From positions 1 to 12,249 of the forward strand of contig JBKGZM010000058.1 of the NCBI GenBank assembly GCA_046545575.1: DNA of 12,249 nt, written 5' to 3'. The translations under genes were made by a program, and so were the position numbers. This document shows positions 6,275 through 12,249 of this stretch, in pieces (position 1 is the stretch's first letter; every line of letters begins with the position of its first letter). This DNA comes from JAGXOF01 sp046545575. Its GTDB lineage: Bacteria; Chloroflexota; Dehalococcoidia; SZUA-161; SpSt-899. The notes below the pieces were generated by a model, which was given only the letters and a program-made list of their open reading frames with translations, made no database searches and was not told the origin of the DNA.

Positions 6275-7903
6275 CTAAGCGCCTATAATCCTTCTCGCGA
6301 ATTCACGCCCCGCTTCATACTCCGGGCTTATCAGGTCTGTAACTCCAAGTCTTCCAAGGTCCTGGGCGTCTTGCTCCCTGCGCACACGTGCCATCACATG
6401 GATGTCAGGATTGATGCATAAAGCCACTTTCACACTTTGATACACCGCCAGGGGGTCAGGATAGGTGACTACGATTGTCCTGGCTTTAGCTATGTCTGCT
6501 TGGGCCAGTACCCGGATATTACCGGCGTCCCCATAGATGCAGTTAATTCCATCACATCTAAGGCTAAATGCGAGTTCGGGGTCTATCTCAATCACTGTAT
6601 AGGGTATACCAGCATCATCCAGGCTTTTCGCAACCATCTGTCCTACTCTACCGAATCCGGCGATGAGCACAGGCTTCTTGGCGTCTTGGCCACTCCCGGG
6701 ATCAGGCCAATAGGCCTCTGCGACTTTGTCCATCGATGTTGGAGTCAACTTGGTGTAGAGGCGGGAAGCCAGGCTCATTCCCAGCGGTGTCAGTAACATA
6801 GTGATTATGGCGCTCCCGATAATCATTGAGTAGTTTTGGTCAGAAATGATGCCCATGTTAAGTCCGCTCTGGGCTAATATAAAGCTGAACTCCCCTATTT
6901 GCGAGAGGCCCGCAGCAGTCAACAATGTGATCCCCCATCCGTAGCGAAAACTTCGAACAATGGTAAAAATGCTGAGAAATTTTATGGACAAAACCAGTGC
7001 TACAGTAGTGAGCGCGATCCACCAGTACTGGGCTATCAGGGACGGATCGAGCAACATCCCCATGGAGACGAAGAACAAAGCGGCGAAGCTGTCTCTTATG
7101 GGGCTTATCTCTGCCAGAGCCCGGCGGGCAAATCGTGTCTCGCGCAGCACCAATCCTACCAGGAATGCCCCGAATACCGCCGAAAGACCGATGATCTGAG
7201 TGCTCAACGCCGCTCCTAGCGAGAGGACCAGAATAGTGAGAAGGAACAACTCCCGGGTCCGCACTCCGCCAATCCTCCCCATCAGCCACGGAAGCACCCA
7301 CACGCCCAGCACAATCGCCGCACCTACGAAGAGAACAGCTTTCCCCAACGCCATTCCTAAAGCGAGAAGGAGATTCTGCTCCTCGCCAGCGATCATCGGT
7401 AGGATCACGAGCATTAATACCACACCGATGTCTTGAAGGATGAGCATGGCAATCATGATGCGGCCATGGATTGAATCCATCTCCCCGCGTTCCATTAGCA
7501 GTTTCAGGCATACCATGGTGCTGCTCAGGGAAATGGCCAGCCCAAAGAGCGCGGCTGCTCTTAGGGACCAGTCGAACACCAGAATAGCTGCCAGCATCCC
7601 CAATGCGAACGTCAACAAAATCTGAAGAAACCCACCCCACAGCCCTACTTTCCCCACCTGTTTCAACTGTGAAAGGGAAACCTCCAGCCCCAGCGTGAAC
7701 ATCAATAGGGCCACGCCGATTGTAGCGCCTGCCTCAACAACAACCATGTCGTTCACGAACCCCGCTGCGTAGGGGCCGATGATGATTCCCACGATTAGAT
7801 ATCCCAGTATGACCGGCTGTTTTAACCGGTGGGCTATCATGCCGCCGACAAGGGCTGCTCCCAGCAGGATGGTGAATTGCAGGACAAACTCTGACTCGTG
7901 CAT
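6275..7903 (-). CDS. KefB/KefC-type cation:proton antiporter (CPA2) with RCK domain
   Basis: A membrane monovalent-cation/proton antiporter or glutathione-gated-type K+ efflux protein. Residues about 1-380 are strongly hydrophobic with around a dozen helices, beginning with the family signature VILGYLIVGIIIGP (31-44). SLSSTM (126-130), LQDIG (156-160) and GLSQIGEFSFIL (332-343) are conserved CPA2/Kef elements. The cytosolic RCK (TrkA-N) domain starts at about 410 with the Rossmann loop GFGRVG (416-421) and acidic Glu439, so NAD(H) or another nucleotide probably gates it. No TrkA-C domain follows; the 542-residue protein ends just after RCK. I chose the ATG at 7903 because it starts right before the first helix; an upstream ATG at 7984 would add 27 atypical residues. 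Neither has a Shine-Dalgarno sequence. No KefF/KefG-type ancillary gene is adjacent. The transported ion cannot be told from sequence. Confidence 0.92.
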   Translation of the reverse strand: MHESEFVLQFTILLGAALVGGMIAHRLKQPVILGYLIVGIIIGPYAAGFVNDMVVVEAGATIGVALLMFTLGLEVSLSQLKQVGKVGLWGGFLQILLTFALGMLAAILVFDWSLRAAALFGLAISLSSTMVCLKLLMERGEMDSIHGRIMIAMLILQDIGVVLMLVILPMIAGEEQNLLLALGMALGKAVLFVGAAIVLGVWVLPWLMGRIGGVRTRELFLLTILVLSLGAALSTQIIGLSAVFGAFLVGLVLRETRFARRALAEISPIRDSFAALFFVSMGMLLDPSLIAQYWWIALTTVALVLSIKFLSIFTIVRSFRYGWGITLLTAAGLSQIGEFSFILAQSGLNMGIISDQNYSMIIGSAIITMLLTPLGMSLASRLYTKLTPTSMDKVAEAYWPDPGSGQDAKKPVLIAGFGRVGQMVAKSLDDAGIPYTVIEIDPELAFSLRCDGINCIYGDAGNIRVLAQADIAKARTIVVTYPDPLAVYQSVKVALCINPDIHVMARVRREQDAQDLGRLGVTDLISPEYEAGREFARRIIGA

Positions 7904-8048
7904 GGTAGTTATAATAATAGCGGATATCAGCTTGAAATATCTACCGGGGGACCATTTGAGAAATCCCATATGAAAGGTTATCATCTACATGAGGGGAGAA
8001 TAGATAGGTGGATGGGTGGTTTATAGATAACGTTTTCCAAAGGATGGC

Positions 8049-8168
8049 TTGTTAAGTTCCCCCTCTTATCCTAAGAGGGGGAAGGGGGAGTTACCCGCCT
8101 GCGGCGGATGAGGAATATTTCATAACCCCCTTTATCCCCCTTACCTAAAGGGGGAGATGGCTGAACAA
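8049..8168. repeat. palindromic intergenic element, MITE- or REP-like
   Basis: The outer arms TTGTTAAG (8049-8056) and CTGAACAA (8161-8168) are near-complementary (7 of 8). Inside are a perfect 12-bp stem TTCCCCCTCTTA/TAAGAGGGGGAA with a 3-nt loop (8057-8083), a CCGCC-tgc-GGCGG hairpin (8095-8107), and CCCCCTTTA (8126-8134) facing TAAAGGGGG (8146-8154). CCCCCTT at 8136-8142 competes for the same GGGGG. The structure resembles short palindromic repeats scattered between genes, but a single window cannot show copy number. No open frame or transposase is present. Confidence 0.5.
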
Positions 8169-8202
8169 CTGGACTCTTACGTTTAGATGCTTAGCGCCTA
8201 AA

Positions 8203-8217
8203 TCCGCCAGAGGCGGA
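8203..8217. repeat. small palindrome TCCGCC-AGA-GGCGGA
   Basis: A 6-bp perfect stem with a 3-nt loop. It has the same CCGCC/GGCGG core as the hairpin at 8095-8107, so the two are probably copies of one short palindromic motif. No U-tract follows, so it is not a convincing intrinsic terminator. Confidence 0.45.
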
Positions 8218-8310
8218 ACGAAATGTTGTCGCTACGGAATGTAGAATTCTTGTGAAACTAAGCTGTTACGATGGGCGGGTATATCGAGGGGTACTGATAG
8301 AGGGGAGATT

Positions 8311-9399
8311 ATGATTCTGGAAGCCAACTGCAAAACGACTGCGATGGGGATCATGCCCCATACGGACGTGGAAAGGGCACTGGATCTGGCCCTGAGCCTC
8401 GACATACCCTTCTGGCCACAGCTCCCGAAAGTCAGCTTCTACGAGGATATGTACGCACAGGTATCCGAGGGATTCCCCGGGGTACGCATCGATGTGGAAG
8501 GGGAGAAGGTAGACTTCAGCCATCGCGACTTTGAAGAGGACCTTGAGAGATATTCCCGGCACATAGAGGACCCTGCTACTTTCGAACTCAGCCAGGATTA
8601 CTCAGTTGTGTTTCACAAATTTTTTGAGGGGGACCTGAAAAGATATCCGGCCATCAGGGGGCAGACCACAGGGCCTGTAAGCTATGGCTTCAAAATCGTT
8701 GATGAGAACCTGAAGCCGATCATTTACAATGAGGAAATTCGGGCTCTTCTCTTCGATTTCATACAACGTAAGTTGAATGCGCAGTATCAGACACTGGTCA
8801 AGAAGAACCGGAACGCCTTCGTGTGGCTGGACGAACCGGGACTGGGCTGGGTGTTCAACTCGCTTTCAGGGTATAATGACGTTGAAGCCAAAGAGGACTA
8901 CCGGAGTTTCCTCTCGGGAGTCGAGAGTCCGAAAGCCCTGCACCTGTGTGCCGATGTAAATCTCCCATACCTGCTGGAATTGGGGCTGGACCTTCTGTCC
9001 TTTGATGCATATCAGATGGAAATCATGCCCAGGGCCTATACCGACGATGTAGGACGGTTCATTGAGTCGGACGGGATAGTCTCATGGGGGCTTGTGCCAA
9101 CTGATTCCTCAACCCTCGGGCAGGAGACACCGGAGACCCTGACGAATCTACTGCTCAATTACTGGGGTGTGATTGCCGAAAACTCCGGGGTTCCGTTAGA
9201 AAGAATAGCCCGACAGGCACTTATTGCCCCTGCAAGGTGTTGTCTGAAGAACATCGGCGCAGTCGGTGCCGACGATGACTTCACAGGGAATGTGGCATGT
9301 AGCTGCAACATCTCCAGCGTTGAGGAGAAGGTGGTTGAAAGAGCCTTTGCATACGTGAAACAGGTCTCTGAGATTCTCAGGGAGAAATTCAACCTTTGA
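8311..9399 (+). CDS. MetE/UROD-superfamily zinc-dependent methyltransferase-like protein
   Basis: A 362-residue cytosolic TIM-barrel protein resembling the C-terminal catalytic half of cobalamin-independent methionine synthase and the uroporphyrinogen-decarboxylase-like methyltransferases. The N-terminus GIMPHTDVERAL (13-24) followed by IPFWPQLPK (32-40) marks a recognisable subgroup of 'MetE core' proteins. LDEPGLGW (173-180) and SWGLVPTDSS (258-267) are barrel-end motifs. His211-x-Cys213 (LHLCAD) and Cys310/Cys311 (APARCCLKN) are the likely zinc/thiolate ligands; an acidic residue, Asp232 or Glu237, may complete the site. It lacks the N-terminal half of true MetE, so any methyl donor would have to be bound differently, for example by a corrinoid protein. 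It starts with ATG after GAGG/GGGGAG and is followed 14 bp later by purM, so the two are probably co-transcribed. The substrate is unknown. Confidence 0.75.
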   Translation: MILEANCKTTAMGIMPHTDVERALDLALSLDIPFWPQLPKVSFYEDMYAQVSEGFPGVRIDVEGEKVDFSHRDFEEDLERYSRHIEDPATFELSQDYSVVFHKFFEGDLKRYPAIRGQTTGPVSYGFKIVDENLKPIIYNEEIRALLFDFIQRKLNAQYQTLVKKNRNAFVWLDEPGLGWVFNSLSGYNDVEAKEDYRSFLSGVESPKALHLCADVNLPYLLELGLDLLSFDAYQMEIMPRAYTDDVGRFIESDGIVSWGLVPTDSSTLGQETPETLTNLLLNYWGVIAENSGVPLERIARQALIAPARCCLKNIGAVGADDDFTGNVACSCNISSVEEKVVERAFAYVKQVSEILREKFNL

Positions 9400-9413
9400 T
9401 TGGAGAAAGTAAG

Positions 9414-10430
9414 ATGAGTGAAAATGATAAACAGGATGCCTATGCCGAAGCTGGCGTTGATATCGATGCCGCAGGCCAGGCACTCAATTTCATCAAAGGA
9501 CATGCCCTCCCCACCCACCGCCCCGAGGTTCTTACCGACCTGGGACTGTTCGGCGGGCTCTTTGAGCTCAAAGGGTACAGGAATCCCGTGCTGGTCTCCA
9601 GCGCCGATGGAGTGGGGACGAAGCTCAAGATCGCTACTGCTCTCGGCAAGCACGATACCATCGGCATGGACCTGGTGAACCATTGCGTGAACGATATTCT
9701 GACCTGCGGGGCTCACCCGCTCTTCTTCCTCGATTACCTCGGCGTGGGGAAACTTGTCCCCGAGCAGGTGGGAGATGTCGTGAAAGGCCTGGCCGCAGCT
9801 TGCCGGAATACTGGCTGTGCCCTCATCGGCGGTGAGACGGCGGAAATGCCCGGTCTCTATACCGGGGAGGACTACGACCTGGTGGGTTTCATCGTCGGCG
9901 CTGTGGAGAAGGATAGCATCATCGACGGAAAAGCGATCAAGCCGGGCGATGCCATTATAGGCCTGCCATCGAGTGGACTCCACACGAATGGGTATTCGCT
10001 TGTGCGAAAGGTGTTTGATATTGATTCCTCAACGCTTCATGAGTTCCATGCGGAGCTCGGGTGCACGCTGGGCGAAGAGCTGCTGAGGCCTCACAGGTGC
10101 TACTACCGGGAGCTAAAATCGCTGCTTCCACGACTAAAGGGGCTAGCTCACATAACGGGCGGAGGCCTCGTGGACAATATCCCCCGCATATTCCAGTCAG
10201 GGCTTTCGGCGTACATCAGGGAGGGGAGCTGGGAAGCCCCGCCTATTTTTCGGATGATCCAGCAGAAGGGCAAGATCAGCACGGGCGAGATGTATCGCGT
10301 GTTCAATATGGGGGTTGGGATGGCCCTCTTCTGCTCGCCCGATGACGTTGACGATGTGCTCGCGGCTTTGCCCGAGGGGGTGGTTATCGGGGAGGTGGGG
10401 GGAGGGGAAGGAGACGTTTTTATTTCCTGA
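9414..10430 (+). CDS. purM: phosphoribosylformylglycinamidine cyclo-ligase PurM (AIR synthetase)
   Basis: PurM closes the imidazole ring: FGAM plus ATP gives aminoimidazole ribonucleotide, the fifth step of de novo purine synthesis, in the cytosol. The 338-residue protein has the expected length and motifs: SSADGVGTKLKIA (62-74), HCVNDILTCGAHP (90-102, the core cluster of the superfamily), GGETAEMPG (139-147) and SSGLHTNGYSL (186-196). The ATG at 9414 is preferred over an in-frame TTG at 9396 because GGAG lies 8 nt upstream of it and the TTG overlaps the preceding gene. It follows the methyltransferase gene by 14 bp and converges on htpX with a 6-bp gap. purF lies 8 kb away on the same strand; no other purine gene is in the window. 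Confidence 0.97.
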   Translation: MSENDKQDAYAEAGVDIDAAGQALNFIKGHALPTHRPEVLTDLGLFGGLFELKGYRNPVLVSSADGVGTKLKIATALGKHDTIGMDLVNHCVNDILTCGAHPLFFLDYLGVGKLVPEQVGDVVKGLAAACRNTGCALIGGETAEMPGLYTGEDYDLVGFIVGAVEKDSIIDGKAIKPGDAIIGLPSSGLHTNGYSLVRKVFDIDSSTLHEFHAELGCTLGEELLRPHRCYYRELKSLLPRLKGLAHITGGGLVDNIPRIFQSGLSAYIREGSWEAPPIFRMIQQKGKISTGEMYRVFNMGVGMALFCSPDDVDDVLAALPEGVVIGEVGGGEGDVFIS

Positions 10431-10436
10431 ACCTTC

Positions 10437-11408
10437 TTATCCGGCCAGGGTGGAAAGACGCTGGATGCGCTTCAGCATGTTGGGGTGTGTGCCCATAAGC
10501 TCCATTAGCTTGTCCGAACTGCTGATTTTTATCGATTTGGAACGAAGCTCCATTAGCTCCGCCGCGTCTATGGTCCCGTCCGTGTCAAGGTCAATCTGTG
10601 CAATATCCCTGACCTCGTTCCATGCCCGTGAGGGGTCGTTGGCGAAGAATGCCTTCACCCCTTCAACCTGCTTGAGCTCTTCCTTACCTCTAAAACGGGC
10701 GTTGCTGTATACCATTTTGTAAAGTGCTGTCGCCAGGTGATGGGGATTGTTCCCCAATTCCACACTCCCCTGGTCGGCATAGTATTCCCTGATACGAGAA
10801 CCGTACATCACAAGCAGGTTGGTGATGAAGTAAAGCACAAAGGCCCCCAGTCCAATAAGGGCGGCAGCGCCGGCACCTCCTCCCTGTCTGTTTCCCCCGA
10901 ACATTCCCCGGAACATGAAACTTATAGCGATCCAGTACATGATGAGCGGAATGGCGGAAAGCAGGGTGATGATCGCCATGTCGCGGTGCTTTATATGAGA
11001 CATCTCATGTCCCAGAACAGCTCGGAGTTCATCCTTATTCAAAAGATTCATAATGCCGCGGGTGACGCAAATCCGGCCGTCACTTTGCGTTCGCCCGAAG
11101 GCAAATGCATTGGGGATATTGAGTTGTGAAATTCCTACCTTTGGTTTGGGGAGATTGGCTTGCCTGGCCAGCTCGTCCACTATTCTGTGCAGTTCAGGCG
11201 CTTCTTTCTCTGAAACCCATTTTATCTTCATTGACCAGCTTACCATCGCTGGCCCGATGAGGTACTGGACACCCATGAAGCCGAATGCCAGGACGATGTA
11301 TATGATGGCACTTCCCTCGCCCATCCATGTGCCTACTCCTGTGATTACCCCGTACAGGATGCCAAAAAGGAGTGCCATTAACAGAAACATTCTCGTTTGA
11401 AGCCACAT
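10437..11408 (-). CDS. htpX: membrane zinc metalloprotease HtpX (M48B) with EF-hand-like insert
   Basis: HtpX degrades misfolded membrane proteins as part of envelope quality control. Two N-terminal helices (about 7-27 and 35-57) are followed by the zinc-binding HEMSH (His134, Glu135, His138) with third ligand Glu208 in SRIREYYAD, flanked by hydrophobic helices at about 146-166 and 180-202 and a Gly-rich loop (171-181). The C-terminal THPNMLKRIQRL (307-318) is conserved. Between them, residues 273-284 read D-L-D-T-D-G-T-I-D-A-A-E, a canonical 12-residue EF-hand loop (Asp at 1, 3, 5; Gly 6; Ile 8; Asp 9; Glu 12), absent from E. coli HtpX. Calcium binding is therefore possible but unproved. The ATG is preceded by AGGAGA at 8-nt spacing. 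The 323-residue length is slightly above the usual 280-300, accounted for by the insert. Confidence 0.95.
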   Translation of the reverse strand: MWLQTRMFLLMALLFGILYGVITGVGTWMGEGSAIIYIVLAFGFMGVQYLIGPAMVSWSMKIKWVSEKEAPELHRIVDELARQANLPKPKVGISQLNIPNAFAFGRTQSDGRICVTRGIMNLLNKDELRAVLGHEMSHIKHRDMAIITLLSAIPLIMYWIAISFMFRGMFGGNRQGGGAGAAALIGLGAFVLYFITNLLVMYGSRIREYYADQGSVELGNNPHHLATALYKMVYSNARFRGKEELKQVEGVKAFFANDPSRAWNEVRDIAQIDLDTDGTIDAAELMELRSKSIKISSSDKLMELMGTHPNMLKRIQRLSTLAG

Positions 11409-11440
11409 TGTACTGTTCTCCTAATTAAACACTACAAATA

Positions 11441-11476
11441 CTATGAACTCTGATAACTCAAGGAACTCAACGAACT
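11441..11476. repeat. 9-nt tandem repeat upstream of htpX
   Basis: Four degenerate 9-nt units, CTATGAACT, CTGATAACT, CAAGGAACT and CAACGAACT, run head to tail in the 75-bp spacer between htpX and tRNA-Cys. The shared core is GAACTC(A). A related block in the opposite orientation lies at 11686-11721, so the two blocks flank the Cys and Gly tRNA genes as an inverted pair. Confidence 0.55.
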
Positions 11477-11483
11477 TATATCG

Positions 11484-11559
11484 TGGAGGCGGCGGGCGGA
11501 TTCGAACCGCCGAATAGAGGTTTTGCAGACCTCCGCCTTATCCACTTGGCTACGCCGCC
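11484..11559 (-). tRNA. tRNA-Cys (anticodon GCA)
   Basis: The minus strand gives a 76-nt cloverleaf: acceptor GGCGGCG/CGCCGCC (5' end at 11559), T-arm GGTTCGAATCC and anticodon loop CTGCAAA with anticodon GCA. The discriminator is U and the CCA end is encoded (11486-11484). It is the last tRNA of the cluster, 75 bp upstream of htpX on the same strand. Confidence 0.95.
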
Positions 11560-11598
11560 ATTCTATCTCTCACTTGCCGGTCACCTCCGACCGCACTC

Positions 11599-11673
11599 TG
11601 GAGCGGAAGACGGGATTCGAACCCGCGACCTTCTCCTTGGGAGGGAGACGCTCTACCCCTGAGCTACTTCCGC
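11599..11673 (-). tRNA. tRNA-Gly (anticodon CCC)
   Basis: A 75-nt cloverleaf on the minus strand: acceptor GCGGAAG/CTTCCGC, D-arm GCTCAGGGGTAGAGC, anticodon stem TCTCC/GGAGA around loop CTCCCAA (anticodon CCC, reading GGG), T-arm GGGTTCGAATCCC, U discriminator and encoded CCA. It lies 39 bp upstream of tRNA-Cys. Confidence 0.95.
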
Positions 11674-11685
11674 CGGCTCAGTCCA

Positions 11686-11721
11686 TTGAGTTCATTGAGT
11701 TCGTAGAGTTCCTTGTGTTTG
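11686..11721. repeat. 9-nt tandem repeat between tRNA-Gly and tRNA-Leu
   Basis: Units TTGAGTTCA, TTGAGTTCG, TAGAGTTCC and TTGTGTTTG follow one another, decaying toward the tRNA-Leu end. The reverse complement of the unit matches the block at 11441-11476. The repeat sits in the short spacer of the tRNA cluster and would be part of the primary transcript. Confidence 0.6.
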
Positions 11722-11724
11722 TTT

Positions 11725-11811
11725 TGGTGCCGAGGAGGAGATTCGAACTCCTACGGGCGTATGCCCACCACCCCCTCAAGATGGCGTGTCTACCTATTCC
11801 ACCACCTCGGC
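11725..11811 (-). tRNA. tRNA-Leu (anticodon GAG)
   Basis: An 87-nt class II tRNA on the minus strand: acceptor GCCGAGG/CCTCGGC, A discriminator and encoded CCA. The anticodon stem CCATC/GGTGG encloses TTGAGGG with anticodon GAG (reads CUC/CUU). A long variable arm GGGC-atac-GCCC follows, then T-arm GGAGTTCGAATCTCC. Its CCA end lies 51 bp from the start of tRNA-Gly. Confidence 0.95.
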
Positions 11812-11818
11812 ACTTCAG

Positions 11819-11896
11819 TGGCAGGGGTGGCAGGATTCGAACCCGCGACCTGCGGTTTTGGAGACCGCTGCTCTGGCCGTACTGAGCTACACCCCT
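11819..11896 (-). tRNA. tRNA-Trp (anticodon CCA)
   Basis: A 78-nt cloverleaf on the minus strand: acceptor AGGGGTG/CACCCCT, a fairly large D-loop between GCTC and GAGC, anticodon stem GCGGT/ACCGC around CTCCAAA (anticodon CCA), T-arm GCGGGTTCGAATCCTGC with one G-U pair, G discriminator and encoded CCA. It is the first tRNA of the cluster and only 7 bp from tRNA-Leu, so the two are processed from one transcript. A decayed integrase lies just upstream of its 5' end. Confidence 0.95.
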
Positions 11897-11930
11897 GAGC
11901 GTGAATTTGCCGTTTTACCCGATGTTATGT

Positions 11931-12215
11931 CTATAATTGCCGTTGAATTGCCGTTGAATTGCCGTTATTTTGTTCAGATACCCCATTTTTACCCGCTGGC
12001 AAGACCCCATCAAGTAGCGCCATAGCCTCTTCTTGCATATCTTCAATTATATGAGAATAAACGTCCATTGTAAACCTAAATCCACCATCAAAATAAGATC
12101 GCCCCGTCGGGCCCATGATGTTATCAGCTTCAACATTCTGTTTTCCGGCTTCCATAACGAAGCTAAAAAGCAATATCTTCCTGTATAATAGTGGTAAGTA
12201 CAGAACTCGGGACAA
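11931..12215 (-). pseudogene. decayed tyrosine recombinase (integrase) C-terminal remnant
   Basis: A minus-strand open frame of 94 residues. Residues from FTMDVYSHI onward (about 48-72, ending in ALLDGVLP) match the usual C-terminal segment of phage-type integrases, including the Tyr of DVYSH that would be the nucleophile and the MQEEA helix after it. Upstream, FVMEAG...IMG aligns in spacing with the L-M-L-E-A-G...L-G-H segment of integrases, but the LGH signature is lost and about seven extra residues intervene. The HxLRH box is not recognisable. The last residues (GNSTAIQRQL) are encoded by an 11-nt tandem repeat. The rest of the gene is absent, so the remnant cannot be active. Its position beside tRNA-Trp fits a former integrated element. 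Which ATG, if any, starts the frame is not meaningful. Confidence 0.55.
11935..11967. repeat. 11-nt tandem repeat AATTGCCGTTG x3
   Basis: AATTGCCGTTG occurs twice perfectly (11935-11945, 11946-11956) and once with a final A (11957-11967). A related AATTTGCCGTT lies at 11904-11914, next to tRNA-Trp. The repeats encode the tail of the integrase remnant and also lie where a promoter for the tRNA cluster should be: TATAGA on the minus strand (11934-11929) is a possible -10. They could be recombinase arm sites or simple slippage products. Confidence 0.65.
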
Positions 12216-12249
12216 AAGGAGCAGTCAGGCACAACATATTGAATATAAT

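Larger units (their letters stand above)
7904..8310. other. 407-bp hairpin-rich noncoding region between divergent genes
   Basis: No convincing gene lies between the antiporter start and the methyltransferase start. The region holds several inverted repeats (listed separately at 8049-8168 and 8203-8217) and an imperfect palindrome, TTTAG...CTAAA, at 8182-8202. A possible minus-strand promoter ends just before the antiporter ATG: TATAAC at 7913-7908, with only a weak TTCAAG -35 at a 17-bp spacing. Used this way it would give an almost leaderless mRNA. I found no good promoter for the plus-strand methyltransferase gene. Confidence 0.6.

Noticed and set aside
6858..7640. 260-codon minus-strand open frame in another frame of the antiporter gene
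   Set aside because: It has a Ser/Arg/Gly/His-rich composition typical of a shifted frame and lies wholly inside the well-supported antiporter gene.
8049..8217. CRISPR array
   Set aside because: The repeats are nested palindromes of different sequence, with no regular repeat-spacer alternation and no cas genes.
9159..9983. 274-codon minus-strand open frame across the methyltransferase/purM junction
   Set aside because: It is antisense to two strongly supported genes and crosses their boundary. Its sequence has no recognisable domain and mirrors codon bias of the plus strand.
11523..11885. Plus-strand open frame of 120 codons through the tRNA cluster
   Set aside because: The frame runs antisense through tRNA-Gly and tRNA-Leu into tRNA-Trp. 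The repeated 'RFEL..PP' pattern of its translation is the usual artefact of translating reverse-complemented T-arms.

Overview
The window looks like a chromosomal segment of an anaerobic or microaerophilic bacterium. Anaerobic markers are an Fe-S-type PurF, a short (class III-like) hybrid-cluster protein and a zinc-thiolate MetE/UROD-like methyltransferase. Shine-Dalgarno sequences are clear and sigma70-like promoters are recognisable. All four tRNA genes encode their CCA end. The gene content fits Chloroflexota (Dehalococcoidia-like lineages), but this is an impression from gene style, not a demonstrated placement.

Layout. 1-88: possible C-terminal scrap of an upstream gene. 119-1513 (+): purF behind a near-consensus promoter. 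1521-3002 (-): a soluble histidine kinase with two near-duplicate PAS domains, each carrying a Cys/His motif (C-x4-H-x5-C-x2-C). 3192-3899 (+): a divergently transcribed OmpR/PhoB-type response regulator; back-to-back promoters lie between the pair. 3909-3974: two 16-bp direct repeats, 32 bp apart, just upstream of a -10 element. 4003-6196 (+): a compact probable operon of a small Cys4 zinc-ribbon-like protein, a DJ-1/PfpI protein and the hybrid-cluster protein Hcp. A perfect 16-bp hairpin (6225-6259) closes this convergent with 6275-7903 (-), a KefB/C-type CPA2 antiporter with a C-terminal RCK domain. 7904-8310 is a noncoding region rich in hairpins. 8311-9399 (+) is a MetE/UROD-superfamily methyltransferase followed closely by purM (9414-10430). 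10437-11408 (-) is the membrane protease HtpX with an embedded EF-hand-like loop. 11484-11896 (-) holds four tRNA genes, transcribed Trp, Leu, Gly, Cys. 11931-12215 (-) ends with what looks like a decayed tyrosine-recombinase C-terminus beside tRNA-Trp.

Working together. The most interesting block is 1521-6196. A cytosolic kinase with Cys/His-bearing PAS domains and its PhoB-like regulator sit directly beside tandem operator-like repeats that precede zinc-ribbon, DJ-1 and Hcp genes. This reads as a self-contained redox, nitrosative or carbonyl stress circuit, though the signal and the regulator-operator link are inferred. purF and purM belong to the same purine pathway but sit in separate units. 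Degenerate short tandem repeats with 7-, 9- and 11-nt units occupy three of the spacers.
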